A stretch of DNA of 64,000 nt from Lentzea californiensis (GTDB lineage: Bacteria > Actinomycetota > Actinomycetes > Mycobacteriales > Pseudonocardiaceae), in contig NZ_JANBBE010000015.1 of NCBI RefSeq assembly GCF_024648825.1, forward strand, positions 62,001 through 126,000, read 5' to 3'. A program made the position numbers and the translations under genes. The notes under the pieces are model-generated. The model did not search any database, was not told where the DNA came from, and worked only from the letters and a program-made list of their open reading frames with translations. Numbering within the stretch: the first letter of the stretch is position 1; every line of letters starts with the position of its first letter. Shown piece by piece: positions 17,179 to 25,835 of this stretch.

Positions 17179-19398
17179 TCAACGCGACTTGGCCCAGGCC
17201 GCGAGCTGCGCGCGAGTCGAAAGATCGAGCGTGGTCTTCACGTTGTGCACGTGGGATTCCACGGTGCGGTGCGAGATGCCGAGCTTGGCCGCGACCTGCG
17301 CGTTCGTCAAACCCCGCGCCACCAGTTCGACGACCATCCGCTGCCGGTCGCTGAGCACCGGGTGCCGCACCACCTCCTTGTCCAGCGCGGTTTCCAGGGC
17401 GTGCCGCGCGTCCATCGCCCTGCCCGCGCCGAGCGCTCGCTGAAATGCCGGAGGAGAAAGGGATTCCCGCGCGAGGTCCAGTGCGGCGGCCGTCTTCCGC
17501 CGCCACCACCCTTCCGGCGGAACAACCCACGTCGTGCGCATCTGCTGACACGCGACCAGAAGCCGCACGCCGAGCTCGTGCCGTCCGGACGCCATCGCGA
17601 CCAGGCCGCGGCCCTCGACCGACTCCAGCGCGGCCCGCGGGCTGTCCGCCGCCATGCGCGCGCCCTCCGCGAACCGGGCGCCCGCCGTCACCAAGTTCCC
17701 GCGCTCCAACGCGATGCAGCCGGCCGTGTGCACCGCGATGGCCACGACGTCCTGCCGTGCATGGACTCTGAGCACCGGCAACGCGGCTTCGACCAGTTCG
17801 GCGGCCGCGTCCACGGCACCGTCGGCGAGCAGCCGCCAGCCGAGGTTGTGGCTTGACACAGCGACACTCACATCGTTGCCGTTGCGTACGCCGTACTCGA
17901 TCGATCGACGCAACGCCTTTGCGGCATTCGACACGTCACCCATGCCGTCGTAAGCGCCCGCCAACGTCCGGAACAGACGGCACATGATCAGGTCCTGCCC
18001 GCCGGACTCGGCCGTCTCGATCGCCTCGGCGGCGCACCGCACCGCCTCGTCGTGCCGTTCCTCGTGGCTCGCCAGCAGAGACGCGTACTCCAGCGCGAGG
18101 ATCCGGTAACGAGCGTCGGCGGGCGACTGGTGCAGCACCTGCACCAGCACCGCGCCGGCCTGGGCGAAGTACCCGCGGTCGAAGCACACCCTGAGCAGCA
18201 TCGTGGCGAGCATCAGCCGCCTGTCGTCCTGCGGCGCGACCAGATGGGCGAACGCGTACGTCACGTTGTCGTATTCCTGGTGCTGCGTCCTCACCTGCTC
18301 CGACGTGAGGATCGACGACGAGACACCGGGTTCGCCCTTCTCGCACAGCCACGCGATGATCCGTTCCGCCGTCACCCCGTGCTCTCCGTGCTCCGCAAGC
18401 CGTTCCCCGGCGTAGAGGCGAACGGATTCGAGCATCCGGAACCGGCCGCCGGCCTCCCGCACCACCAACGACTTCGCCTGCAACGCCGTGAGCAGCCCGA
18501 TCACCTCGCCGCCGTGGACGACCTGGGTGATGTCCAGTCCGAACCCGCCGGGCAGCAACGCGAGCCGCCGGAACAGCTCCTGCTCACCCGCGGTCAGCAG
18601 GTCGTGGCTCCACGCGATGGCCGCACGCAGGCCACCGAGCAGGTCGAGCCGGTGGTCGAGGCGGTCCGCGAGCTCGGGCAGCGGCACGGACGCGGAGAGC
18701 TTCGCGGCCAGTTCCACGGCCAGCGGCACACCGTCCAGCCGCGCGCAGATCGCCGCGATCACGGCGGGATCGCCGCTGGTCCCGGCGCGTTCGACGAACA
18801 ACTTCGCCGCGCCGGCCTCCATGCCGTGCACCGGGTAGACGACCTCGCCGACGGACCGCAGCGCCTCCCGGCTGGTCGCGAGGACCTGCACGTGCGGACA
18901 TCGCGACAACAGCGCGTCCACGAGGGCACAACACTCCTCGACGAGGTGCTCGCAGTTGTCGACGAGCAGCAGGATCCGCCGGTTGTCCAGTTCCTGAAGC
19001 AACGTCGTGCGCAATGCGACACCCACGCGTTGGTACACGCCAACGGCTTGCGCGAACGCTTCCACCACCTGCTCGGGCCGGCTCAGCCTGCCCAGCTCGA
19101 CCGTGCGGACCTCGACGCGTCTGGCCCGCCGGGCGAGCTCGACCGCGAGCCGCGTCTTCCCGATCCCGGCCGACCCCACGAGCGTGAGCATCCTGTGCTT
19201 GCGCAGCAACGGAAGCAGCTCCGCCAGCTCGCGCTCCCTGCCGACGAACGCGTCGTCGTGGCCGGGCAGCTCGGCGACCACTGTGGACGTCCCTGCGGAA
19301 CGCAGACGGTAGGCGCGCTGACGGCACGCGTTGGAGCAGTACCGCGCCCGCGACGGCAGGGGCGCGAAGTCCGTGCCACAGCTCGCGCAAACGCCCAT
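17179..19398 (-). CDS. Large LuxR regulator with N-terminal zinc finger and NB-ARC ATPase
   Basis: A 739-residue regulator. Residues 1-33 hold a four-cysteine knuckle (CASCG then YCSNACRQ), resembling zinc ribbons of DNA-associated proteins. Residues about 50-300 are a STAND/NB-ARC ATPase: Walker A GSAGIGKT, Walker B ILLLVDNCEH, and the GVPLAVEL motif. A TPR-like helical region of about 300 residues follows. The end (LSDRQRMVVELVARGLTNAQ, then KLGISHRTVESHVHNV) is a LuxR helix-turn-helix. Such proteins switch on transcription after binding a ligand. The zinc finger at the front is uncommon. No adjacent target is obvious. Confidence 0.9.
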   Translation of the reverse strand: MGVCASCGTDFAPLPSRARYCSNACRQRAYRLRSAGTSTVVAELPGHDDAFVGRERELAELLPLLRKHRMLTLVGSAGIGKTRLAVELARRARRVEVRTVELGRLSRPEQVVEAFAQAVGVYQRVGVALRTTLLQELDNRRILLLVDNCEHLVEECCALVDALLSRCPHVQVLATSREALRSVGEVVYPVHGMEAGAAKLFVERAGTSGDPAVIAAICARLDGVPLAVELAAKLSASVPLPELADRLDHRLDLLGGLRAAIAWSHDLLTAGEQELFRRLALLPGGFGLDITQVVHGGEVIGLLTALQAKSLVVREAGGRFRMLESVRLYAGERLAEHGEHGVTAERIIAWLCEKGEPGVSSSILTSEQVRTQHQEYDNVTYAFAHLVAPQDDRRLMLATMLLRVCFDRGYFAQAGAVLVQVLHQSPADARYRILALEYASLLASHEERHDEAVRCAAEAIETAESGGQDLIMCRLFRTLAGAYDGMGDVSNAAKALRRSIEYGVRNGNDVSVAVSSHNLGWRLLADGAVDAAAELVEAALPVLRVHARQDVVAIAVHTAGCIALERGNLVTAGARFAEGARMAADSPRAALESVEGRGLVAMASGRHELGVRLLVACQQMRTTWVVPPEGWWRRKTAAALDLARESLSPPAFQRALGAGRAMDARHALETALDKEVVRHPVLSDRQRMVVELVARGLTNAQVAAKLGISHRTVESHVHNVKTTLDLSTRAQLAAWAKSR

Positions 19399-19426
19399 CG
19401 CACGAGCGTACGACCGTTCCGGCGTC

Positions 19427-21634
19427 TCAGTTGGAAAGGGTGCGGAGGTCGACCACGAGCGTGGTGCCCGAGAACAGTTCCGCGAGCTCGATCCGATCTT
19501 TCGCCTTCGACCGCCAGCCGCTGCGGATCCGCTGCACCACCTGCGTCTTCGCGACGTCCGCCGCCTCCGCCTCGATCACGACGTCCTTGCCGTTCTCCAG
19601 GTGGATCACGGCCCTCGTGAACTTCGGGGCGTGCGGCACGAACTCACCGGTTCCCGGCACCGCCGGGTACATCCCGAGCGCGCTGAACACGTACCAGGCC
19701 GACATCGTGCCGAGGTCGTCGTTGCCCGTGACGCCCGCCGGCCCGTTGACGAACAACGTCTGCGCCGCCCGCACGACCACCGACGTCTTCTCCGGCTTGC
19801 CGATGAGCGCGTACATCCACGGCACGTGCAGATCGGGTTCGTTGTTCGGGTTGTACCTGAACTGGTTGTAGTAGTCGTACGGCCCGACCACCCACTTCTC
19901 GCGGACCGTCCGCTTCGGGTCGGCGAGCAGGTCCTCGTACGCGAAGAAGTCGTCCAGCCGCGCCTCGGCCGCCGCCCTGCCGCCGAGCGCCGTGACCAGC
20001 CCAGTGATGTCGTGCTGGCACAGCCACTGGTACTGCCACGCCGTGCCCTCGTGGAACCCCTCCGGCCCCTGCGGCGTGAACGGGGTGAGCCACGCGCCGT
20101 TCTGCAGCTTGGGCCGCGGGAACCCGGTGAAGCCCCGGTCCGTGACGCTGTTGTCCCAAAGAGCGCGGTGGTTGAGGCCCCGCGCGCGCAGTCGTTCCGC
20201 GTCCTCGGTGTGACCCAGCGCCTCGGCCATGATCGCGAGCGTGGCGTCGGCCAGCGCGTACTCCAGGGTCGCCGACGCGCCGTGGTGCGGATCGGTGTCC
20301 TGTCCCTTCTTCGGGAAGCGCTTGTCGTACTGGACGAACCCCTTGGCGAGGTAGTTCGGGTTGCCGGACCTGCCCTGGAAGCGCGAACTCTGCGGCGGCA
20401 CGCCGTCGGCGTTCTGCAGCAACGCCCGGTACGCCTGCTCCTCGAAGCCCGCGAGGTGCCCGAAGCGCCACAGGTCGACCAGGAACGGCGTGACCGGGTC
20501 GCCGGTCATGCAGTTGGTCTCCTGGTTCGCGTACGCCCAGCGCGGCAGCCAGCCGCCCTGCTCGTGGATCGCCAGGACGCTCCGCGCGATGTCCTTGCTC
20601 CTCGTCGTGCGGATCAGCGCGAGGAGCTGGTTGTGGGCCCGGTAGGTGTCCCACAGCGAGTAGTACTCGTAGTAGGTCCAGCCGTCGGCCTGGTGGATCT
20701 CGTCGTCGAAGCCGCGGTACCGGCCATCCGCGTCGCTGCCGGTCAGCGGCTGGAGCAGCACGTGGTAGAGCGCGGTGTAGAAGACCGCGCGCTCGTCCCA
20801 GTCCTCAGTTTCGATCTCGATGCACCCGAGTTCCGCGCGCCAGGCGTCCTGCGCCTCGTTGCGGACGTCGTCGAAGGTCTTGCCGGCGGTCTCGGTCTCC
20901 AGGTTGTTCGCGGCGCCTTGCTCGTCCACTTGGGACAGTGCGGTCGTGGCCGTGACCGGGCCCGGTCCGAAGGTGACCCAGGCGCCCCGGAGCCCGGCGC
21001 CTCCCGCGGACTCCCGCCGCCCCGGCCTGGACCCGGACGGGCCCCAGGTGCCGAACTCCTCGAACGGGCGGTCGAACCTGGTGGTGAAGTACGTGACGTA
21101 CGGGCGGCCGCCGCAGAACGCCTGCGTCTCCACGGTTCCGGTGATCGTGCGGTCGTCCAGGACCCTGACCGAGCTGGCGCTGACGGGTTCCTTGTCGTTG
21201 GCCTGCCCGACGTTGACGAGCAGCGTGCCCCGGACGCCACCGGGGAACGTGTACCGCTCGACGCCGGCCCTCGTGGTCGCGGTGCACTCGACGGTGATGT
21301 CGCGGTCCAGCTTCACCTTGTAGTAGCCGGGTTTGCCGATCTCGCCGTCGTGCGTGTACGCGCTGGCGTACCGCTTGTGGTCGAAGGTCTGCGGCAGCGC
21401 GGTGACCGGCAGGATCGGCACCAGCCCGCCCTGCTCCCAGCAGCCCGCACCGGACAGGAAGAAGTGCCCGAAGCCGCGGATCTGCTGGTCGTCGTAGCGG
21501 TAGCCCGCGTAGTGCGAGCCGATCGGGCTGGAGTGGGCCTTGCCGAACGGCATGGACGCGCCGGGGAAGGTGTTTCCCTCGTCCTTCGTGCCGATGAAGG
21601 TGTTGACCGACTCGATGGGATCCAGTGCGTCCAC
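19427..21634 (-). CDS. GH92 alpha-mannosidase
   Basis: A 735-residue GH92 family alpha-1,2-mannosidase, calcium-dependent and inverting. Family marks: the opening SVNTFIGTKDEGNTFPG, EGTAWQYQW in the middle and GNDDLGTMSAWYVFSALGMY near the end. Unusually there is no signal peptide from any plausible start (GTG 21634, or 21643), so it probably acts in the cytoplasm on imported mannosides. Divergent from lacI, mannose-6-phosphate isomerase and a sugar ABC importer, it completes a mannoside-use locus: import, release of mannose by this enzyme, then isomerisation after phosphorylation. Confidence 0.92.
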   Translation of the reverse strand: MDALDPIESVNTFIGTKDEGNTFPGASMPFGKAHSSPIGSHYAGYRYDDQQIRGFGHFFLSGAGCWEQGGLVPILPVTALPQTFDHKRYASAYTHDGEIGKPGYYKVKLDRDITVECTATTRAGVERYTFPGGVRGTLLVNVGQANDKEPVSASSVRVLDDRTITGTVETQAFCGGRPYVTYFTTRFDRPFEEFGTWGPSGSRPGRRESAGGAGLRGAWVTFGPGPVTATTALSQVDEQGAANNLETETAGKTFDDVRNEAQDAWRAELGCIEIETEDWDERAVFYTALYHVLLQPLTGSDADGRYRGFDDEIHQADGWTYYEYYSLWDTYRAHNQLLALIRTTRSKDIARSVLAIHEQGGWLPRWAYANQETNCMTGDPVTPFLVDLWRFGHLAGFEEQAYRALLQNADGVPPQSSRFQGRSGNPNYLAKGFVQYDKRFPKKGQDTDPHHGASATLEYALADATLAIMAEALGHTEDAERLRARGLNHRALWDNSVTDRGFTGFPRPKLQNGAWLTPFTPQGPEGFHEGTAWQYQWLCQHDITGLVTALGGRAAAEARLDDFFAYEDLLADPKRTVREKWVVGPYDYYNQFRYNPNNEPDLHVPWMYALIGKPEKTSVVVRAAQTLFVNGPAGVTGNDDLGTMSAWYVFSALGMYPAVPGTGEFVPHAPKFTRAVIHLENGKDVVIEAEAADVAKTQVVQRIRSGWRSKAKDRIELAELFSGTTLVVDLRTLSN

Positions 21635-21714
21635 GACATTCACCCTAGTTGCGATTCCGGGGCCGGGCGGGACGGCGGAGTGGTCCAGTCGGGTGGCAAG
21701 GGACGGGCAAGGGA

Positions 21715-21757
21715 CCGGGCCGGGGTGCGCCGCCGCCGCACGCGCACCCCGGCCCGG
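21715..21757. repeat. 15-bp perfect hairpin upstream of GH92
   Basis: CCGGGCCGGGGTGCG (21715-21729) pairs exactly with 21743-21757 across a 13-base loop, about 80 bases upstream of the GH92 start. It is in a divergent spacer, so it is not a normal gene-end terminator; it might attenuate the GH92 leader or insulate the two promoters. Confidence 0.6.
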
Positions 21758-21918
21758 GGGTCTTCTCGCCGGACTCGTGGGCACTCAGGGCCACCGACGC
21801 TGTCCGTCACCAGATCATCGCTGAGCGCACACGGTCAAGGTCAAGACCATCGCGATCACTTGTCCTGTTCCGGACATTCGACAACGTGATGAGGGCGCCC
21901 TTGAACGGTCCGGAAGTG

Positions 21919-21947
21919 TTGACAAGGCCGTAAAGCCGGGGTGAGAT
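21919..21947 (+). promoter_or_regulatory. Candidate promoter of lacI operon
   Basis: TTGACA (21919-21924), 17-base spacer, TGAGAT (21942-21947). The -35 is a perfect consensus; the -10 is weak. Transcription would begin close to the ATG at 21957, on top of the operator. Confidence 0.45.
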
Positions 21948-21956
21948 ACGCCCACT

Positions 21957-23000
21957 ATGACAACGTTGTCCCCCAGCGGGCCCGTAGCCGGTCAGCGCAA
22001 GGTACGTCGTGCGACGATGAACGACGTCGCGCGGCTCGCGGGCGTGAGCATCAAGACCGTCTCACGCGTGGTCAACGACGAACCGGGCGTGCACCCGTCC
22101 ACCGCCGAGCGCGTGCTCGCGGCCATCGACCAGCTCGGGTTCCGGCGGAACCTGAGTGCCCGCAACCTGCGCCGGGGCTCGTCCACCGGCACGATCGGGC
22201 TGGTGCTGGAGGACGTCGGCAACCCGTTCTACTCCGGCGTGACCCGCGCTGTCGAGGAAATCGCCCGGCTGCGCGGCAGACAGGTGATCTCGGGGTCGTC
22301 CGACGAGGATCCCGGGCGTGAACGCGAGCTGGCGCTGGAGTTCTGCAGCAGGCGCGTCGACGGGCTGCTGATCGTGCCCGCCGGCCTGCAGCACAGCTAC
22401 CTGGTACCGGAGATGCGCGCGGGCACGCCCGTGGTGTTCCTGGACCGGCCCGCGGGTGACGTCGTCGCCGACACCGTGCTGGTGGACAACATCGGCGGCA
22501 CCGTCGAGGCGGTCACGCACCTCGCCTCGCACGGGCACCGCCGCATCGCGTTCCTCGGGGACGCGCCGGACATCTTCACGGCCAACGAGCGCCTGCGCGG
22601 TTATCGCGAAGGGTGCGTGCGGGCGGGCATCGGCTACCACGAGGAGCTCGTGGCGATGGGCCCGCACGACGAAAGCAGCGTCAGGACCACGTTGCAGCGC
22701 CTGCACAGCATGCGGGAGCCCGCGACGGCGATCGTGGCCGGCAACAACCGCATCACCGTCTACATCCTGCGCGCGCTCGCCGGCGTCGCCGAAAGGCCCG
22801 CGCTGGTGGGCTTCGACGACTTCGAACTCGCTGACCTGTTGTCGCCGCCGGTGACCGTGATCGCGCACGACGCGAGCGCGCTCGGCAAGGCGGCCACCGA
22901 TTTGTTGTTCGCCCGACTGGATGGCGACAACTCACCACCGCGCCGCGTCGTGCTGCCGGTGCGCTTGGTGCCACGAGGATCCGGGGAGGTCCACGCGTGA
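21957..23000 (+). CDS. LacI-family transcriptional regulator
   Basis: A 347-residue repressor. The N-terminal helix-turn-helix is MNDVARLAGVSIKTVSRVVN (residues 21-40) with hinge following; the rest is a periplasmic-binding-protein-like sugar-sensing domain (GLVLEDVGNPFYSGV, VVFLDRPAGDV, ALVGFDDFELADLL). It is the first gene of lacI-manA-ABC and divergent from GH92, so it should repress both directions until a mannoside or derivative is bound. A perfect 12-bp operator lies on its start codon, implying autoregulation. ATG 22017 is an alternative start that would leave the operator in the leader. Confidence 0.93.
   Translation: MTTLSPSGPVAGQRKVRRATMNDVARLAGVSIKTVSRVVNDEPGVHPSTAERVLAAIDQLGFRRNLSARNLRRGSSTGTIGLVLEDVGNPFYSGVTRAVEEIARLRGRQVISGSSDEDPGRERELALEFCSRRVDGLLIVPAGLQHSYLVPEMRAGTPVVFLDRPAGDVVADTVLVDNIGGTVEAVTHLASHGHRRIAFLGDAPDIFTANERLRGYREGCVRAGIGYHEELVAMGPHDESSVRTTLQRLHSMREPATAIVAGNNRITVYILRALAGVAERPALVGFDDFELADLLSPPVTVIAHDASALGKAATDLLFARLDGDNSPPRRVVLPVRLVPRGSGEVHA
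21959..21970. promoter_or_regulatory. LacI-type operator
   Basis: GACAACGTTGTC, a perfect 12-bp palindrome with central CG, the usual form of LacI-family sites. It overlaps the lacI start codon. Confidence 0.65.
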
Positions 23001-24028
23001 GTTCTGGTGTTCTCCACCAGCCTGTCAACTTGCCCGCCAACCAGCCGAAGCAGTTCTACCGCGGCGGTGAGGCGATCGCCGCGTTGCGCGGCGGGACCAG
23101 CGGCGACTTCGGCCCCGAGGACTGGGTGGCGTCGACGACGACGCTCTACGGACGCGACGACGCCGGGTTGACAACGTTGCCGGACGGCGTTCTCCTGCGC
23201 GACGCGGTGAAGGCGGACCCGACCGGCTGGCTCGGCGCGGACCACGCGGCGAAGTTCGGCGGCGACACGGCGTTGCTGGTGAAGCTGCTCGACGCGGGCC
23301 AGCGCCTGCCGGTGCACTGCCACCCGTCGAACGCTTTCGCGTCCTCGCACCTGAACTGCCGCCACGGCAAGACGGAGGCGTGGATCGTCGTCGGCACCAC
23401 CGGCGCGAACCCGACCGTCTACATCGGATTCCGCGACGACGTGCCCGCGGACACCGTCGCCGGCTGGGTCGCCACGCAGGACACGAAGGCGATGCTCGAC
23501 GCGCTGAACCCGGTCTGCGTCCGGCCCGGCGACACGGTCTTCGTGCCCGCCGGCGTGCCGCACGCGATCGGCGAGGGCGTGTTCATCGTCGAACTGCAGC
23601 AGCCCACGGACTTCTCGGTCACGCTGGAGTGGCAGGGCTTCCTCGCCAACGCCGACGTCGGCCACCTCGGCCTCGGCTACGACGTCGCGCTCGACTGCGT
23701 CGACCGGCGGGGCTGGAGCGGGAAGCTCGAGGAACTGGTCCACCAGACGTCCGACAGGTGGGCGCCGTCGGTCGACCTCCTCGGCCACGACGCGGACCCG
23801 TTCTTCCAGGCCGACCGCCTGCACGTCGAGGGTTCCTTCACGCTGGAGCCGTCGTTCGCCGTGCTGGTGGTGCTGGAGGGCGCGGGCAAGCTCGGTGAGC
23901 TGGAGGTGCACAAGGGCAGCACGCTCGTCGTGCCGCACGCGGCGGGCGAGCTCGGCCTGACCGGTGACCTGGTGGCGATCCGCTGCCGCCCACCTGTTCT
24001 GTCCACAGTGGAGGATGTGATGCAGTGA
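22997..24028 (+). CDS. manA: Mannose-6-phosphate isomerase, class I
   Basis: A 343-residue zinc enzyme interconverting mannose-6-phosphate and fructose-6-phosphate. Cupin-fold zinc ligands are seen: His107 and His109 in VHCHP, Glu127 in HGKTEAW and His189 in PAGVPHAIGEG. It starts with GTG overlapping the lacI stop (GTGA) and its own stop overlaps the next gene, so the operon is translationally coupled. It takes mannose released by the GH92 enzyme into glycolysis, given a hexokinase from elsewhere. It also contains an operator-like 12-mer near 23170. Confidence 0.93.
   Translation: MSSGVLHQPVNLPANQPKQFYRGGEAIAALRGGTSGDFGPEDWVASTTTLYGRDDAGLTTLPDGVLLRDAVKADPTGWLGADHAAKFGGDTALLVKLLDAGQRLPVHCHPSNAFASSHLNCRHGKTEAWIVVGTTGANPTVYIGFRDDVPADTVAGWVATQDTKAMLDALNPVCVRPGDTVFVPAGVPHAIGEGVFIVELQQPTDFSVTLEWQGFLANADVGHLGLGYDVALDCVDRRGWSGKLEELVHQTSDRWAPSVDLLGHDADPFFQADRLHVEGSFTLEPSFAVLVVLEGAGKLGELEVHKGSTLVVPHAAGELGLTGDLVAIRCRPPVLSTVEDVMQ
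23170..23181. promoter_or_regulatory. Second LacI-like site, inside manA
   Basis: GACAACGTTGCC matches the lacI operator at 11 of 12 positions. It lies within manA, 173 bases into the gene, where a bound repressor could block elongation. Possibly coincidental. Confidence 0.3.
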
Positions 24029-24789
24029 GCCAGCCGTTGCTGGAGGCTCGTGATCTCACGAAGAACTACGGCACCGTGGAAGCTCTCCGCGGTGCCTCGT
24101 TCACCGCTCACCCCGGTGAGGTCGTATCGCTGATCGGCGACAACGGCGCGGGCAAGTCCACCCTGGTGAAGTGCCTGTCCGGGGTGGAGCAGCCGACCGG
24201 TGGCACGCTGCTGTTCGACGGCGAGCCGCTCGTGCTGGGCTCCCCCAACGATGCCCGCGACCTGGGCATCGAGACGGTGTTCCAGGACCTCGCGGTCGCG
24301 CCCGACCTCGACCCGGCCGCGAACATGTTCCTGGGCAGGGAGATCCTCAAGCCCGGCTTGCTCGGGTTCCTGGGCGTGCTCGACAAGAAGGCCATGCGCA
24401 AGCAGGCCACCGAGCACTTCACCCGGTTCGGCGCGACGCTGCAGAGCATCGACGTGCCGATCGCGGCGCTCTCCGGTGGCCAGCGCCAGTCCGTCGCGGT
24501 CGCGCGGTCGGTGGCGTGGGCGTCGAAGCTCGTGTTCATGGACGAGCCGACGGCCGCACTCGGTGTCGTGCAACGGGAACGCGTGCTCGACGTGATCAAG
24601 CGCGTGCGCGACGAGGGCGTCGCCGTCGTGCTGATCTCGCACAACATGCCCGAGGTGCTGTCGGTCTCCGACCGCGTCGAGGTGCTGCGCCTCGGCCGTC
24701 GCGTGGCCCGTTTCAAGGCTTCCGAGACCAGTGTGGAAGAGCTCGTCGGCGCGATGACCGGCGCGCTGACCCAGGAGGACGCGGCCTGA
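24025..24789 (+). CDS. Sugar ABC transporter ATPase (single-domain)
   Basis: A 254-residue ATPase with one nucleotide-binding domain: Walker A GDNGAGKST, signature ALSGGQRQ, Walker B KLVFMDEPTAAL. It belongs to the FrcA/RbsA-type sugar group but is single-domain rather than duplicated, as in the Frc fructose system. GTG 24025 overlaps the manA stop. It energises the permease encoded next. Confidence 0.92.
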   Translation: MSQPLLEARDLTKNYGTVEALRGASFTAHPGEVVSLIGDNGAGKSTLVKCLSGVEQPTGGTLLFDGEPLVLGSPNDARDLGIETVFQDLAVAPDLDPAANMFLGREILKPGLLGFLGVLDKKAMRKQATEHFTRFGATLQSIDVPIAALSGGQRQSVAVARSVAWASKLVFMDEPTAALGVVQRERVLDVIKRVRDEGVAVVLISHNMPEVLSVSDRVEVLRLGRRVARFKASETSVEELVGAMTGALTQEDAA

Positions 24790-25820
24790 TGACCGAGAAG
24801 ACAACGATGTCATCTCTACCGGACGAGCACCGCACGTCGTTCCTCAAGCGGGTGGCCGGCGCCAACACGCTCTGGATCGGCCTGGTGCTCCTGGTCCTGG
24901 TCGCCACGTTCGGCGCGATCCGGCCGGACGCGGTCTTCCAGGTGACCACCCTGCAGTTCCTGCTGGCGGAAACGGCCGTGCTGCTGGTGCTCTCGGTCGG
25001 CATGACGTTCGTGATCATCACGTCCGGCATCGACCTGTCCGTCGGTTCGGTGCTGGTGTTCGCGTCGGTGGCCTCCGCCATGGCGATGAACGCCGTGTCC
25101 GGCGGTGACGCGACGAACGCCGGCTGGGGCGTGATCGCGTTCGGGCTGCTCGTCGCGGTGGTCAGCGGTGCGGTCTGGGGCCTGCTCAACGGCCTGCTGA
25201 TCTCGCGCGCGAAGATCCCGGCGCTGATCGTGACGCTGGGGTCGTTCGGCGCGGCGCAGGGCGCGGCCCTGTTGCTGAACAACGGTTCCAACGTGTCCGG
25301 CATCCCGGACAGGCTGAACCGCACCTTCGGTTCCGGCACGTACCTCGGCATCCCGAACATCGTGATCGTGGCCGCGGTCGTCACCGCTCTGGGCGCGCTG
25401 CTGCTGTCGACCACGCGGTTCGGCCGCTACACGTACGCGGTCGGCTCGAACGAGGAAGCGGCACGGCGCGTGGGCATCTCGGTGCGCGGCCACCTGACGA
25501 AGGTGTACCTGCTCGCGGGCACCCTGGCCGGTCTCGCGGGGTTCATGGGCAACGCGTTCTTCCGCGTCGCGGTCGTTACCGGCCACGAGACGGACAACCT
25601 GAACGCGATCGCCGCCGTCGTCCTGGGTGGCACGAGCATCTTCGGCGGCACGGGTTCGGTGCTGGGCACGGTCTTCGGCGTGTTCATCCCCGCGGTGCTG
25701 GAGAAGGGCCTCGTGATCATCGGGGTCAAGGAGTTCTGGCAGCCGATCGCCGTGGCGATCGTGCTGGTGGCCGCCGTGTGGCTGGACCAGACACGGCGCC
25801 GGGCGCGCAACCAACGTTAG
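24789..25820 (+). CDS. Sugar ABC transporter permease (RbsC/FrcC type)
   Basis: A 343-residue membrane protein with about ten helices, of the BPD_transp_2 group used by ribose, fructose, xylose and similar importers. Marks: TFVIITSGIDLSVGSVL, RFGRYTYAVGSNEEAARRVG and the C-terminal LGGTSIFGGTGSVLGTV. One permease gene is enough because these work as homodimers. The start ATG shares a base with the ATPase stop (TGATG). An operator-like 12-mer lies at codon 4-8. Confidence 0.94.
   Translation: MTEKTTMSSLPDEHRTSFLKRVAGANTLWIGLVLLVLVATFGAIRPDAVFQVTTLQFLLAETAVLLVLSVGMTFVIITSGIDLSVGSVLVFASVASAMAMNAVSGGDATNAGWGVIAFGLLVAVVSGAVWGLLNGLLISRAKIPALIVTLGSFGAAQGAALLLNNGSNVSGIPDRLNRTFGSGTYLGIPNIVIVAAVVTALGALLLSTTRFGRYTYAVGSNEEAARRVGISVRGHLTKVYLLAGTLAGLAGFMGNAFFRVAVVTGHETDNLNAIAAVVLGGTSIFGGTGSVLGTVFGVFIPAVLEKGLVIIGVKEFWQPIAVAIVLVAAVWLDQTRRRARNQR
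24800..24811. promoter_or_regulatory. Third LacI-like site, at the permease start
   Basis: GACAACGATGTC matches the lacI operator at 11 of 12 positions and lies 11 bases after the permease start codon. Confidence 0.35.
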
Positions 25821-25835
25821 GAAGGTGCTGGACCA

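Larger units (their letters stand above)
21635..21956. other. Divergent control region of the mannoside locus
   Basis: A 322-base spacer between GH92 (leftward) and lacI (rightward). It contains a 15-bp hairpin (listed), a possible half operator GACAACGTGAT at 21880-21890, and a promoter toward lacI. No coding sequence is credible. Confidence 0.6.
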
